Positions 42,115 through 50,429 of a stretch of DNA of 64,000 nucleotides are shown in pieces. The notes under the pieces were generated by a model. The model was not told the origin of the DNA, ran no database searches, and saw only the letters and a program-made list of their open reading frames with translations. Position numbers and translations under genes: made by a program. Source of the stretch: Nevskia sp035651715 (GTDB lineage: Bacteria > Pseudomonadota > Gammaproteobacteria > Nevskiales > Nevskiaceae); the NCBI GenBank assembly GCA_035651715.1, contig DASRFD010000045.1:1-64000 (forward strand). The letters run 5' to 3'. Position 1 is the first letter of the stretch. Each line of letters begins with the position of its first letter.

Positions 42115-42196
42115 CTTGCGCTACCGACGCGCCAAACTTGCTGCGGCGGCGCAGGCGGCGTTGACGGCGCGGTTCCGCCGCTTCGATCGGGACCAT

Positions 42197-42226
42197 AAAA
42201 AACCGGCGCGGCTTGCGCCGCGCCGG
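42197..42226 (-). terminator. Terminator of the OprP-like porin gene
   Basis: CCGGCGCGGC and GCCGCGCCGG form a 10-bp stem around TTGC. Six T follow on the minus strand (42197-42202). It lies about 30 bases after the porin stop. Confidence 0.9.
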
Positions 42227-42258
42227 TGTGATGCAGACCTCCTGCAGCCAGGCCGCCT

Positions 42259-43557
42259 TTAGAACACCAGCTGGGCGCGCACGCCGACGCTGTTGGGGCT
42301 GTCCTTGCCGGCGTCGCCAAACTTGGCTTCGCCGTGGGTGAAGTTGAACATGAAGCGCACCGCCGGGTTCGGATAGTAGTTCAGGCCCACGGTGATGAGC
42401 GACACGGAGTCCTGATCCACCACGCCACCCGCGGCATTCTTGCCGCTGGTGATGCCGGCCTCGGACATGCCGACGAAGGCGCCGCCGTGGCCGTCATTGC
42501 GCGCGTAGTCGTAGCGGGCGGCCAGCTCGAAAGCGCCATACGAGTGCGCCGGACGCAGCGCGACGTAGGTGGCGTTCTTCTTGTCGTAGCCGCGGGTCTC
42601 CCCGGTGATGGCCCAGGCGCCGGTGACGCTGTAGGCGTTGATGTTGTTGTCCGCCTTGCCTTCCTGATGCTCGCTCAGGCGGGTGAACTCAGCCTGGCCG
42701 TAAGCCGGGCCGAACGCGCCGGCCAGTTCGGCGCCGAGCGCGTCCTGGTGCGGGTTGTTGCCGCCGGCAGCGGCGGCATAGCTGGCCAGGGCGAAGCCGG
42801 TGACGCCGGAGCGGCCGCCATAGGTGTAGCTCGGCTTGAAGCCGAACGAGCCGGTGTCGGCATTGTCGCTGCTGAAGTTCACGCCGGCGTGCAGCCAGCT
42901 GGTCTGCTCGACCCACGGGGCGTAGGCCACGCGCGCGTTGTAGCCGATGCCCTGGGTGCGCGCCTGCGCGGCGGCGGCCTGCTTGTGCAGGGAGTAGCCC
43001 GAAGCGCCGGCCCAGAAGTTGTCGCTGCTGCCGAAGGCGGCGTGATTCCAGCTGTAGTAGGCACCTTCCGTGTAATCGTTGCCGCCGTAGATGCCGTTGG
43101 CGGAAACGATGTTGCGCTCCATGAACGGCGTGCTGTTGTTGGACGCAATCTCGTCCATGCTGCGCCACGGCTTGTGCTGGCCGATGTAGATGGTGCCGCC
43201 CGGCAGCAGGCTGTGGGCGATCCAGACGTCCTGGAAGCCGGAATTGGAGATGTCGTAGTCGACGTGGTATTCGTAGCCGTACAGGTGGCCGGCCAGCGAA
43301 ACGAACACACGGCGGAACTCGAAATCGCTGCCGGTATCGCCGGCGGCGCCGGTGCCGATCTTCTGATCGTTGTTGTCCGGCATGTTCACCAGGCCGTCGA
43401 AATGAATGCGGCCGCCGAGGCTGGCATCAAAATTGCCGTCACTCGACTTGATCTTGATGCCGCCCGTGGTGGTGGCATCATCCGCGTGCGCAGCACCCAC
43501 GCCCGCACCAACGAACACGGCCAAGGCGCCGTAACGAAGCAGTTTGTTCACTTGCAT
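42259..43557 (-). CDS. Phosphate-selective porin (OprP/OprO-like)
   Basis: 432 residues from the ATG at 43557, giving MQVNKLLRYGALAVFVGAGV and cleavage at AHA-DD. A GTG at 43587 in frame would add ten residues and is less likely because the signal peptide starts with the later Met. The family is the porin O/P group (FDASLGGRIHFDG, then EFRRVFVSLAGHLYGYEYHV, IGQHKPWRSMDE). It should form an outer-membrane barrel that admits phosphate or other anions. It sits beside phoB-phoR and phoU and has a Pho-box upstream. It ends in AQLVF, the usual terminal Phe. Confidence 0.85.
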   Translation of the reverse strand: MQVNKLLRYGALAVFVGAGVGAAHADDATTTGGIKIKSSDGNFDASLGGRIHFDGLVNMPDNNDQKIGTGAAGDTGSDFEFRRVFVSLAGHLYGYEYHVDYDISNSGFQDVWIAHSLLPGGTIYIGQHKPWRSMDEIASNNSTPFMERNIVSANGIYGGNDYTEGAYYSWNHAAFGSSDNFWAGASGYSLHKQAAAAQARTQGIGYNARVAYAPWVEQTSWLHAGVNFSSDNADTGSFGFKPSYTYGGRSGVTGFALASYAAAAGGNNPHQDALGAELAGAFGPAYGQAEFTRLSEHQEGKADNNINAYSVTGAWAITGETRGYDKKNATYVALRPAHSYGAFELAARYDYARNDGHGGAFVGMSEAGITSGKNAAGGVVDQDSVSLITVGLNYYPNPAVRFMFNFTHGEAKFGDAGKDSPNSVGVRAQLVF

Positions 43558-43654
43558 CTCCCATCCCAGTGGTTGAATGACTTGCACGACCGCAGGGAGT
43601 CCCCCGGCCGACTTTATTGCCGCTATCCAGAACCGCGTAAAACTTCCAGCGTCC

Positions 43655-43672
43655 TCCGGGCTGGAGCCCGGA
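43655..43672. repeat. Palindrome in the porin leader
   Basis: TCCGGGCT and AGCCCGGA flank GG inside the long 5' region of the porin transcript. In RNA it can fold as a six-base stem with a six-base loop. It may affect stability or translation. Confidence 0.4.
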
Positions 43673-43779
43673 AATGCAACGGACAGACGCCGACGCCGCC
43701 AGCCTTATCAAGGTCGACTGGAAGCGTCTGGATGTTACCCTGCGTTATGCTTAAAAACGTCAGTCCAGAGCCGCCCTAC

Positions 43780-43799
43780 AACTAAGGTCTTACTTAGTT
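43780..43799. repeat. 7-bp inverted repeat in the porin leader
   Basis: AACTAAG and CTTAGTT flank GTCTTA. It lies about 40 bases after the predicted start of the porin transcript, so it may be an operator or a 5' stem-loop. Confidence 0.4.
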
Positions 43800-43837
43800 C
43801 CGGATGCTTCTTTGGATGTTCTGCGCAACGCGTGATA

Positions 43838-43871
43838 AGTGTAGGAAGCGCAGGTGAAGTTTTTGTGACAG
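43838..43871 (-). promoter_or_regulatory. Pho-box and -10 of the porin gene
   Basis: Minus strand: CTGTCAC (perfect half-site), AAAA, then ACTTCAC (weaker), a 10-base gap and TACACT as -10. A gap of ten or eleven is typical of PhoB promoters. Start is about 270 bases upstream of the porin ATG, so a long leader is implied. Bases 43872-43978 show nothing else. Confidence 0.6.
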
Positions 43872-43978
43872 GCGTTTCGTTCCCATTCGACGCAGTGATC
43901 CATTGCACCGCCGCAGGAAATCAATCACTTGCGCGACTCAAACCTTACAAATTCCATACAAGCGGGTTTCTGCGGCCT

Positions 43979-45319
43979 TCAGTGCGCCTGGACCCGCAGT
44001 TCGCTCCTCACCGCGCCCCGGTGCGCCCGGTGGGCGGGAAAATGGCAGATGAAGGTGCTGCCGACCCCGAGCTCGCTTTCCACCGTCAGCCGGCCCTCGT
44101 GGTGCTCCAGCGCGTGCTTGACGATGGACAGGCCCAGGCCGGTGCCGCCGCTGGCCCGCGAGCGCCCGACGTCGACCCGGTAGAAGCGTTCGGTGACGCG
44201 CGGGATGTCCTTCTCGGCGATGCCGATGCCGGTATCGGCCACCGAGAAATGGGCGCCCTTGTCGTCGCCCCACCAGCGCACGCGGATGATGCCCCCGGCC
44301 GGGGTGTACTGGATGGCGTTGCCGATCAGGTTGGTGAAGATGCTCTGCACCTCGGTGTCGCGGCCGAACAGGCGCAGGTCGGACTGCACGTCGAACTCGA
44401 AGCGGTGGGTGTTCTTCGACATCGCCCTCGCCTCCTCCAGCGACTGCCCCAGCATGCGCGGAACGTCGAGGAGGTCCTGCCGGCTCAGCACCACATCCGA
44501 TTCCAGCCGCGCCAGCTTGAGCATGTCGGCGATCAGCGATTCCATCCGCGCCGCCTGGCTGCGCATTTCCGCCAGCGGCGTATGCCACGAGGCCAGCGCG
44601 CCGCCGCCGCGCGATTCCGGCTCCATCACGTCGAGGTAGCCGCGCAGCACCGTCAGCGGCGTGCGCAGCTCGTGCGAGGCGTTGGCGACGAAGTCGCGGC
44701 GCGCCATCTCCAGCCGCTTCAGCTCGGAGATGTCGCGCACGATCATCAGCCGCTGGCCGTTGCCATACGGGATGATGCGGAACGACAGGATCACCCCCGG
44801 GTTCAACGCCGAGGGCGCCTCGACGTCGGCGGAATAGTCGCCCCTGCCGAAGTATTCGGTGAAGGACGGGGCGCGCACCAGATTGGGCACGCGCAGGCCG
44901 AGGTCCTGCGGCAGGCGCAGCCCCAGCAGCGCCTGGGCGGCGGCGTTGAACCAGACGATCTCGCCGTTGGGGCCCAGCACCACGGCGCCGTCCGGCAGGG
45001 CCTCGGTCGACGCCTGGAATTCGGCCAGGATCGCGGCCAGCTTCTTCTTGCGCTTGCGGTTGCGCTTCTGCAGGTTGAGCAGGCCGTCGTAGACCTCGCC
45101 CCAGGTGCCGCCGACGATGGGCAGCGCCACCTGCTTGGGGCGGTCGAGCCATTCGCGCAGCGCCGCGACGTGACGCACGTGCAGCAGCAGGCGCAGGCCC
45201 AGCCCCAGGGCCGCACCGGCCCAGCCCAGGTTGAAACGGCTGCCGACCAGTCCGGCCAGCAGCGCCCACAGAACCGCCTTGATCAGCTCCCGGACGAAGA
45301 CTGGTGAAGGCGGCGGCAC
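43979..45319 (-). CDS. phoR: Phosphate sensor histidine kinase PhoR
   Basis: 446 residues from a GTG that overlaps the phoB stop by one base. Two N-terminal hydrophobic segments (10-27 and 31-48) are followed by a short charged linker and a PAS domain (about 97-205). The H box ANASHELRTPL has phosphoacceptor H216. N, G1 and G2 boxes are clear (NLIGNAIQYTP, VADTGIGI, GGTGLGLSIV). It has the short PhoR-type membrane region without a large periplasmic sensor, so signal comes through PhoU/Pst. It partners PhoB upstream. Confidence 0.95.
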   Translation of the reverse strand: MPPPSPVFVRELIKAVLWALLAGLVGSRFNLGWAGAALGLGLRLLLHVRHVAALREWLDRPKQVALPIVGGTWGEVYDGLLNLQKRNRKRKKKLAAILAEFQASTEALPDGAVVLGPNGEIVWFNAAAQALLGLRLPQDLGLRVPNLVRAPSFTEYFGRGDYSADVEAPSALNPGVILSFRIIPYGNGQRLMIVRDISELKRLEMARRDFVANASHELRTPLTVLRGYLDVMEPESRGGGALASWHTPLAEMRSQAARMESLIADMLKLARLESDVVLSRQDLLDVPRMLGQSLEEARAMSKNTHRFEFDVQSDLRLFGRDTEVQSIFTNLIGNAIQYTPAGGIIRVRWWGDDKGAHFSVADTGIGIAEKDIPRVTERFYRVDVGRSRASGGTGLGLSIVKHALEHHEGRLTVESELGVGSTFICHFPAHRAHRGAVRSELRVQAH

Positions 45320-46017
45320 TACACCTTTTCCGAGAACCGGTAGCCGGTGCCGCGCACCGTCTGGATCATGGCGTCATAGCCATGAGGCGCCAGGGCCTTG
45401 CGCAGGCGGCGGATGTGCACGTCGACGGTGCGCTCCTCGACGTAGACATTCTGGCCCCAGACGCGGTCCAGCACCTGTTCGCGGGTGTAGACCCGCTCCG
45501 GATGACTGACGAAGAAATGCAGCAGCCGGTATTCGGTCGGCCCCAGCCGCACCGGCTCGCCCTTGGCGGTGACGCGCTGGCTGGCCGCATCGACCTGCAG
45601 CCCGGCCACCGCCAGCTGCTCCTCCTCGCCGCCCGGCAGGGTGCGGCGCAGCACCGCCTGGATGCGGGCGGTCAGCTCGGGGAAGGAGAAGGGCTTGGAG
45701 ACGTAGTCGTCGCAGCCGACATTGAGGCCGCGCACGGTGTCCTCTTCCTCGGCCCGCGCCGTGACCATGATGATCGGAATGTCCTTGGTCATCGCCCCGG
45801 ACTTCAGCTCGCGGGTGAACTCGATGCCGGACACGCCGGGCATCATCCAGTCGAGCAGGATCAGGTCGGGCCGCGACTCCGCGATGCGCAACCGCGCTTC
45901 GGGCACGTCGCCGGCGAGGCTGATGCGGAACTCCGCGCGCTCCAGCGCGAAGCGCAGCATGTCGCGGATCGGAGCCTCGTCCTCTACCACCAGTATTCGC
46001 TTGTTTTGCATGCCCAT
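45319..46017 (-). CDS. phoB: Phosphate response regulator PhoB
   Basis: 232 residues. The receiver domain (about 6-120) carries the acidic pair VVEDE, phosphoacceptor D56 (LILLDWMMPG) and the conserved Lys in SKPF. The C-terminal OmpR-type winged helix (about 130-230) ends RTVDVHIRRLRKAL and IQTVRGTGYRFS. An ATG two codons later is a possible start, which would make it D54. PhoB activates phosphate-starvation genes at Pho boxes, three of which are found nearby. It is first in the phoB-phoR operon. Confidence 0.96.
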   Translation of the reverse strand: MGMQNKRILVVEDEAPIRDMLRFALERAEFRISLAGDVPEARLRIAESRPDLILLDWMMPGVSGIEFTRELKSGAMTKDIPIIMVTARAEEEDTVRGLNVGCDDYVSKPFSFPELTARIQAVLRRTLPGGEEEQLAVAGLQVDAASQRVTAKGEPVRLGPTEYRLLHFFVSHPERVYTREQVLDRVWGQNVYVEERTVDVHIRRLRKALAPHGYDAMIQTVRGTGYRFSEKV

Positions 46018-46039
46018 AGCCGATTAAACGCCACAAATC

Positions 46040-46073
46040 AGGCTATAAGCAAGACGTTACAAAGATTTGACAA
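46040..46073 (-). promoter_or_regulatory. Pho-box and -10 of phoB
   Basis: Minus strand: TTGTCAA, ATCT, TTGTAAC, then ten bases and TAGCCT as -10. This predicts PhoB autoregulation of phoB-phoR, as in other bacteria. Half-sites match CTGTCAT at five and four or five of seven positions. Confidence 0.55.
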
Positions 46074-46099
46074 AGCGGCGCCTCAAGCCCGGCGCCGCT
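46074..46099 (-). terminator. Hairpin after the FabH-like gene
   Basis: AGCGGCGCC and GGCGCCGCT form a 9-bp stem with an 8-base loop, read on the minus strand before a weak T run and 25 bases after the FabH-like stop. It abuts the phoB Pho-box directly. Confidence 0.55.
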
Positions 46100-46115
46100 G
46101 TCACAAAACCGTCAA
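46098..46115 (+). promoter_or_regulatory. Second Pho-box-like site, opposite strand
   Basis: Plus strand: CTGTCAC, AAAA, CCGTCAA. It matches the Pho-box better than the phoB promoter site but points away from phoB, toward the 3' end of the FabH-like gene, with no plus-strand gene downstream. It could be an extra PhoB binding site or an antisense promoter. Confidence 0.4.
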
Positions 46116-46123
46116 ATTGCAGG

Positions 46124-47245
46124 TTACAGGCGGCGCATCACCACGCTGCCGGCCGAATAGCCCGCTCCGAAGGCGCAGAGCACGCCCACCTCCCCGGCCT
46201 TCAGGTCCGCGTGGTATTTGTGGAAGGCGATGACCGAGCCGGCCGAACTGGTGTTGGCGTATTCGTCCAGGATCACCGGCGCATCCTCGGCGGACGGTTC
46301 GTGGCCCAGCACCCGCTTGGCGATCAGCTGGTTCATGCTCAGGTTGGCCTGGTGCAGCCAGAAGCGGCGCACGCTGTGCGGGTCCACGCCCAGGTCGCCG
46401 AGGTGGGCGGTGAGCAGCTCCGACACCATCGGCACCACTTCCTTGAACACCTTGCGCCCTTCCTGGTGGAACAGCACGTCGTCCCAGGGGCGCGGCGGCT
46501 GCTCGGAGGCGTTGAGGAAGCCGAAGTTGTTGCGGATATTGTTGGAGAACTGGGTCTGCAGGCGCGTGCCCAGCACCTCGAAGCGGTCGCTGCTGGCGGA
46601 CTCCTCCAGCGGCTCGACCAGCAGCGCCGTAGCGGCATCGCCGAAGATGAAGTGGCAGTCGCGGTTGCGGAAGTTGAGGTGGCCGGTGCAGATCTCCGGG
46701 CTCACCACCAGGGCGGCGCGGGCCGAGCCCTGGCGCACCGCGTCCACCGCCGCCTGCACGCCGAACGCCGCCGAGGCGCAGGCCACGTTCATGTCGTAGG
46801 CATAGCCACCGGCGCCGAGATACTGCTGCACCTCCACCGCGATCGCCGGATACGGGCGCTGCAGGTTGGAGCAGGCCACCAGCACCGCGTCGACGTCCGC
46901 GGCCTTGCGGCCGGCGCGCTCCAGAGCCTGCCTGGCCGCGGCGATGCCCATCTCCGCCAGCAGCGACGGCTCGTCGTCGCCGCGCGTACGGATCTGCGGG
47001 CGCATCACCCGGGGATCGAGCACACCGGCCTTGTTGACGCTGTAGCGCGCCTTGATGCCGGAAGCCTTGACGATGAATTCGCTGCTCGACGGGGCCAGCG
47101 GCTGGACCGCGCCGGCGGCGATGGCGGTGGCGTTGGCGGCGTTGAAATCCTCGACGTACTGGTTGAAGGAGGCCACCAGCTCGTCGTTGGAGATGGATTC
47201 AGACGGCGTGAACAGGCCACTGCCGCTGATGCAGACTCTTTTCAT
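46124..47245 (-). CDS. 3-oxoacyl-ACP synthase III family protein
   Basis: 373 residues, longer than standard FabH (about 317). The thiolase-fold triad is complete: C156 in NVACASAAFG, H298 in WLHQANLSMNQ, N331 in YANTSSAGS. It therefore can condense an acyl primer with malonyl-ACP. The length and GHLNFRNRDCHFIFGDAATA fit the FabH-like group that in some gammaproteobacteria uses medium-chain acyl-CoA, such as PA3286, but specificity cannot be read here. No other fatty-acid gene is next to it. Confidence 0.85.
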   Translation of the reverse strand: MKRVCISGSGLFTPSESISNDELVASFNQYVEDFNAANATAIAAGAVQPLAPSSSEFIVKASGIKARYSVNKAGVLDPRVMRPQIRTRGDDEPSLLAEMGIAAARQALERAGRKAADVDAVLVACSNLQRPYPAIAVEVQQYLGAGGYAYDMNVACASAAFGVQAAVDAVRQGSARAALVVSPEICTGHLNFRNRDCHFIFGDAATALLVEPLEESASSDRFEVLGTRLQTQFSNNIRNNFGFLNASEQPPRPWDDVLFHQEGRKVFKEVVPMVSELLTAHLGDLGVDPHSVRRFWLHQANLSMNQLIAKRVLGHEPSAEDAPVILDEYANTSSAGSVIAFHKYHADLKAGEVGVLCAFGAGYSAGSVVMRRL

Positions 47246-47315
47246 TGCTTTGCTCTGTCGTTTTGAACGCCAGTTTAACCCTAAACGGCCCCCTGCCCAG
47301 CCCGTGCCGCAAGGG

Positions 47316-47345
47316 GCAGGGAAAGCGCAAAGCAGCTTTCCCTGC
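47316..47345. repeat. 11-bp hairpin between FabH-like and hydrolase genes
   Basis: GCAGGGAAAGC and GCTTTCCCTGC flank GCAAAGCA, a perfect stem. It lies about 30 bases after the hydrolase stop on the minus strand. There is no T tract, so it is a weak terminator at best, or an mRNA-stabilising hairpin. Confidence 0.5.
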
Positions 47346-47374
47346 GAGCGGCTTCAAGATTGCTTTTGACGAGA

Positions 47375-48790
47375 TCAGGGCCGCGCCCAGCCGGCCCCTG
47401 CCATGGCTCCCTCGATGCAACGCTCCACCCCGGGCTCGCCGCGGAAGGTCAGGTGACCGCCCTGATACCACTCCACCGGCCGGTTCCAGTGGCGCGACAG
47501 GCGCAGGGGCTGGTCCGGCGGCACCACCCGGTCGGCGGTGCCGGCGAACAGGTGCAGACGCTCCCCCGGCAGCTGCGGCGCCCGCGCCAGCGGCGAGACC
47601 ACGTGCAGCAGGGTGCGCAGGCGCTGGTCGTCGAGGCCATGCGCGGCGAAGTAACGCTTGTGCGGCAGCGGCAGGTGGCCCCAGAGCAGCGGGACGAAGT
47701 CGGCGACGGCGATGCCGGCGATGACGAAGTCCAGTCCCGGCTCGTGCGCCGCCAGCAGGCTGGCGTTGTAACCGCCGAGGCTGTAACCGAGCACGCCGAT
47801 CCGCGCCGACGGGTCCTGGCTGCGGATCCAGGCGATGTGGCGGCGCAGGTCCCACAGTGCCTGGGTCTCGGCGTGCAGCAGGTCGAGCAGGTCGCCGTCG
47901 AGGAAATAGTCGCCGCTCTGCCAGCCGAGGCGGCGCGGGCCGTGCAGCGGCAGGATCGGCATCAGCAGGTTGAGGCCGAGCTGCTGGTGCAGCATCTTCG
48001 GCTCGAACAGGCGGAAGTCGGCCAGCGGCCAGCCCATGCGGTAGCCGTGGATGCACAGCAGCCAGTTCCGCCCCGGCTGGTCGTGGCGCAGCATCCAGGC
48101 GGCGCACTCGCGGTTGCGCTCGTGGCTGGCCCAGCGATCGGCGCCGGGCAAGGCCGGGTCGGGGATGAAGCCGCTGGGGAAGCGCAGCCGCTGGTACTCC
48201 ACTCCGACCGCGCGCGCCGCCTTCTGCCGCACCGTCTCCGGCGCCGCCGGCGCCTGGTGGAATGCCGCCGGGTTGTCGAGCCAGCCGCGCGCGCGCAGCA
48301 CCTCCTCCAGCTTCGCCGCCTCGTCGCACATGCGCTCGGCCAGGTCGCCGGCCGGCGACTTGGCCATGGCCACGAAGTAACCGGTCAGCGCCTCGTCGAG
48401 CGCGGCCTTGGCGAACACCCATCCTTCCATCGGCGGCGGTGGCGCGCCCTCGGCGCGCTCGGCGTAGTACAGCGCGCTGCGGCCGGCGACGAAGTACGAG
48501 GCCACCGACAGCGCCAGGGCGACGACCGCGGCGCCGAAGCTGCCGGTCCATGCGGCCGGCAGCCAGAACAACGCGCCCAGCAGGGCGCCCAGGGCCATGT
48601 ACTGGGTCTGCTTGCCCGGCTCATGCCACAGCAGCACCGACACGCCGCTGGGCAGCAACAACAGGCCCGGCAGCAGCCCCCAGACCAGCCAGCCGGCACC
48701 GTGCGCGGCCAGCAGCCACCACAGGCCTCCGGCGATCGGCACGAGGCTCAGCAGGTCGTAATGCCGCGGCGGTCGGGATTCCATGCTCAT
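47375..48790 (-). CDS. Membrane-anchored alpha/beta hydrolase
   Basis: 471 residues from the ATG at 48790. Four hydrophobic segments lie in residues 12-105, followed by a soluble hydrolase. The nucleophile is in GYSLGGYN, the acid in GTADRVVPP and the His in GGHLTF, so the Ser-Asp-His triad is complete. HGYRMGW forms the oxyanion turn. It may be an esterase, thioesterase or lipase, and the substrate cannot be named. It is followed by a FabH-like gene on the same strand, so a lipid role is possible. Confidence 0.78.
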   Translation of the reverse strand: MSMESRPPRHYDLLSLVPIAGGLWWLLAAHGAGWLVWGLLPGLLLLPSGVSVLLWHEPGKQTQYMALGALLGALFWLPAAWTGSFGAAVVALALSVASYFVAGRSALYYAERAEGAPPPPMEGWVFAKAALDEALTGYFVAMAKSPAGDLAERMCDEAAKLEEVLRARGWLDNPAAFHQAPAAPETVRQKAARAVGVEYQRLRFPSGFIPDPALPGADRWASHERNRECAAWMLRHDQPGRNWLLCIHGYRMGWPLADFRLFEPKMLHQQLGLNLLMPILPLHGPRRLGWQSGDYFLDGDLLDLLHAETQALWDLRRHIAWIRSQDPSARIGVLGYSLGGYNASLLAAHEPGLDFVIAGIAVADFVPLLWGHLPLPHKRYFAAHGLDDQRLRTLLHVVSPLARAPQLPGERLHLFAGTADRVVPPDQPLRLSRHWNRPVEWYQGGHLTFRGEPGVERCIEGAMAGAGWARP

Positions 48791-48863
48791 TGTTCTTGTC
48801 GGACAGCGGCTCAAGGCGAAAGTCCGGTCCGCCCGGGCGGACGGCGGACGGGGTCCGTCTGCT

Positions 48864-49160
48864 TTACCCCTGCAGCCGGGAATAGACGATCAGGAACAGG
48901 CAAGGCGCCGCCAGCGCCAGCGCAATCTGCGCCGGCCAGTTCCAGCGGCGCCGCTTCCACAGGCCATAGGTGGCGGCGCCGGCGATCAGCGCCAGGGCCA
49001 GGAAGCAGCCCGACACCACCAGCAACCCGGGGAAGCCGCGCTGCATCGCCGGCTCGCTGCCGCGGTACAGCGCGAAAACCAGGCAGACATAGCTCACCGC
49101 CACGGTCATGGCTGCGCCGAGGGCCGCCAGCGCGGCATCCAGAACAAGCAGGTATTTCAC
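48864..49160 (-). CDS. Small three-helix membrane protein
   Basis: 98 residues with three hydrophobic segments (about 5-30, 46-66, 75-94) and a basic loop (KRRRWNWP) between the second and third. It resembles uncharacterised inner-membrane proteins and has no motif. It starts seven bases after the stop of the small gene at 49168-49470 and precedes the hydrolase gene, so the three may be one transcript. Confidence 0.65.
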   Translation of the reverse strand: MKYLLVLDAALAALGAAMTVAVSYVCLVFALYRGSEPAMQRGFPGLLVVSGCFLALALIAGAATYGLWKRRRWNWPAQIALALAAPCLFLIVYSRLQG

Positions 49161-49167
49161 GTCGTCT

Positions 49168-49470
49168 TCAGCTTCTACGGTGGATGCCCGGCAGCAGCCT
49201 GAGGAGCGGGAACAGCTCCTTCGCCACCTTGGGCTGGGTCATGCTGGCGCGCACCAGCAAGGTGGTGAAGCCGCGCAGGATCCGGTCGCGGCTCTCGAAC
49301 ACGCTGCCGACCATGGGGATGCGGCGGTCGTTCATCACCGTCACCGCGTCCTCCGGCGTCTCGCCGAAGTTGAAGCGCACGGTCATGCGCACCTCCAGCG
49401 GCTCCTGCGCGCGGCGGCGGCGCTCGCGGGCTTTGGCTAAGATGCTTTTCGGCTTCTGCGCCTTCTTCAC
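49168..49470 (-). CDS. Small basic protein of unknown function
   Basis: 100 residues from a GTG with GGAG eight bases upstream. The N-terminus is very basic (KKAQKPKSILAKARERRRRA), followed by a compact region (MTVRFNFGETPEDAVTVMND, then SVFESRDRILRGFTTLLVRA). An ATG 28 codons later is the alternative start. It shares a 12-base divergent gap with the hydrolase at 49483. No domain recognised. Confidence 0.55.
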   Translation of the reverse strand: MKKAQKPKSILAKARERRRRAQEPLEVRMTVRFNFGETPEDAVTVMNDRRIPMVGSVFESRDRILRGFTTLLVRASMTQPKVAKELFPLLRLLPGIHRRS

Positions 49471-49482
49471 TCGCCCCGCTCC

Positions 49483-49992
49483 ATGACCATACCCGATGCC
49501 CTGGTTTGCTTTGCCCACGGCAAAGAAAGCGGCCCCTGGGGGACCAAGATCACGCACCTGGCTGAAACGGCGAAACGCCACGGCTGCGCGGTGCTGAGCC
49601 CGGATTATAGCCACACCCACGACGCCCGGGCCCGGGTGGCCCAGCTGCTCGAGCTGGCGCCCCGGGCCGGCACCCTGGTGCTGGTCGGCTCCAGCATGGG
49701 CGGCTACGTCTCGGCCATGGCCTGCGCCGCCCTCAAGCCCCGCGCCCTGCTGCTGATCGCCCCGGCGCTCTACTTCCCCGGCCTCGACGCGGAGCCCGAA
49801 GGCGTTCCCGGGCTGTGCAGCGTGGTGCACGGCTGGCACGACGAACTGGTGCCGGTGGAGCGCTCCATCCGCTTCGCCCGCACCCACAACGCCGCCCTGC
49901 ACGTGCTGAACAGCGGCCATACGCTCAACGACCAGCTGCCGGCGCTGGAGCTGCTGTTCGACGACCTGCTGCGCCGCGCCCTGGGTCGATGA
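49483..49992 (+). CDS. Small alpha/beta hydrolase (YqiA/RBBP9-like)
   Basis: 169 residues. Oxyanion turn FAHGKESG, nucleophile Ser in GSSMGGY, acid in VVHGWHDELVPVE and His in LNSGHTLND give a complete triad in a short fold without a cap. Cytoplasmic. Similar short hydrolases are esterases with unknown natural substrates. ATGA overlap with the DUF3293 gene that follows. Confidence 0.85.
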   Translation: MTIPDALVCFAHGKESGPWGTKITHLAETAKRHGCAVLSPDYSHTHDARARVAQLLELAPRAGTLVLVGSSMGGYVSAMACAALKPRALLLIAPALYFPGLDAEPEGVPGLCSVVHGWHDELVPVERSIRFARTHNAALHVLNSGHTLNDQLPALELLFDDLLRRALGR

Positions 49993-50426
49993 GCGCGAAT
50001 GCCGCCCGCGACGCCTGGGAAGCGGCCTACCGGCAGGCGGAGTACCGGGTGGGACTGCCCTCGGGCGGGCTGGTGCTGAAGGTCGGCGTGCACGACGCGG
50101 AGAACGACCGGCGCCTGTGCCAGGAAGCGGGCGTGCAGGGCCGCTGGGCGATCGTCACGCCGTGCAATCCCGATTCGCGGCGCCTGCCGGACGCGGCGAA
50201 CGCCGAACGGCTGATCGAGCTTGCCGCGATCGTCGCCAATCGCGAGCTGCGCTGCGTCGGCGCCGTCAACCGCGATCCGGCGGGACGATGGCCGGACGAG
50301 CCCGGCGTCCTGCTGTGCGATCCGCCGCCCGGGTTGGCCGAGGAACTGGGCCGTCGCTTCGGGCAGAACGCGATCCTCGCCGCGGCGTTGGGCGAGGCGC
50401 CGCGCCTGGTGTGGCTGACCGATTGA
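49989..50426 (+). CDS. DUF3293 protein
   Basis: 145 residues, ATGA overlap with the hydrolase gene. The family pattern is clear: WAIVTPCNPDSRRLPDAANA, then W-DEPGVLLCDPP and RFGQNAILAAALGEAPRLVW. DUF3293 is a widespread, small cytoplasmic proteobacterial family of unknown function. Three bases separate its stop from the convergent EF-hand gene. Confidence 0.85.
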   Translation: MSANAARDAWEAAYRQAEYRVGLPSGGLVLKVGVHDAENDRRLCQEAGVQGRWAIVTPCNPDSRRLPDAANAERLIELAAIVANRELRCVGAVNRDPAGRWPDEPGVLLCDPPPGLAEELGRRFGQNAILAAALGEAPRLVWLTD

Positions 50427-50429
50427 GGC

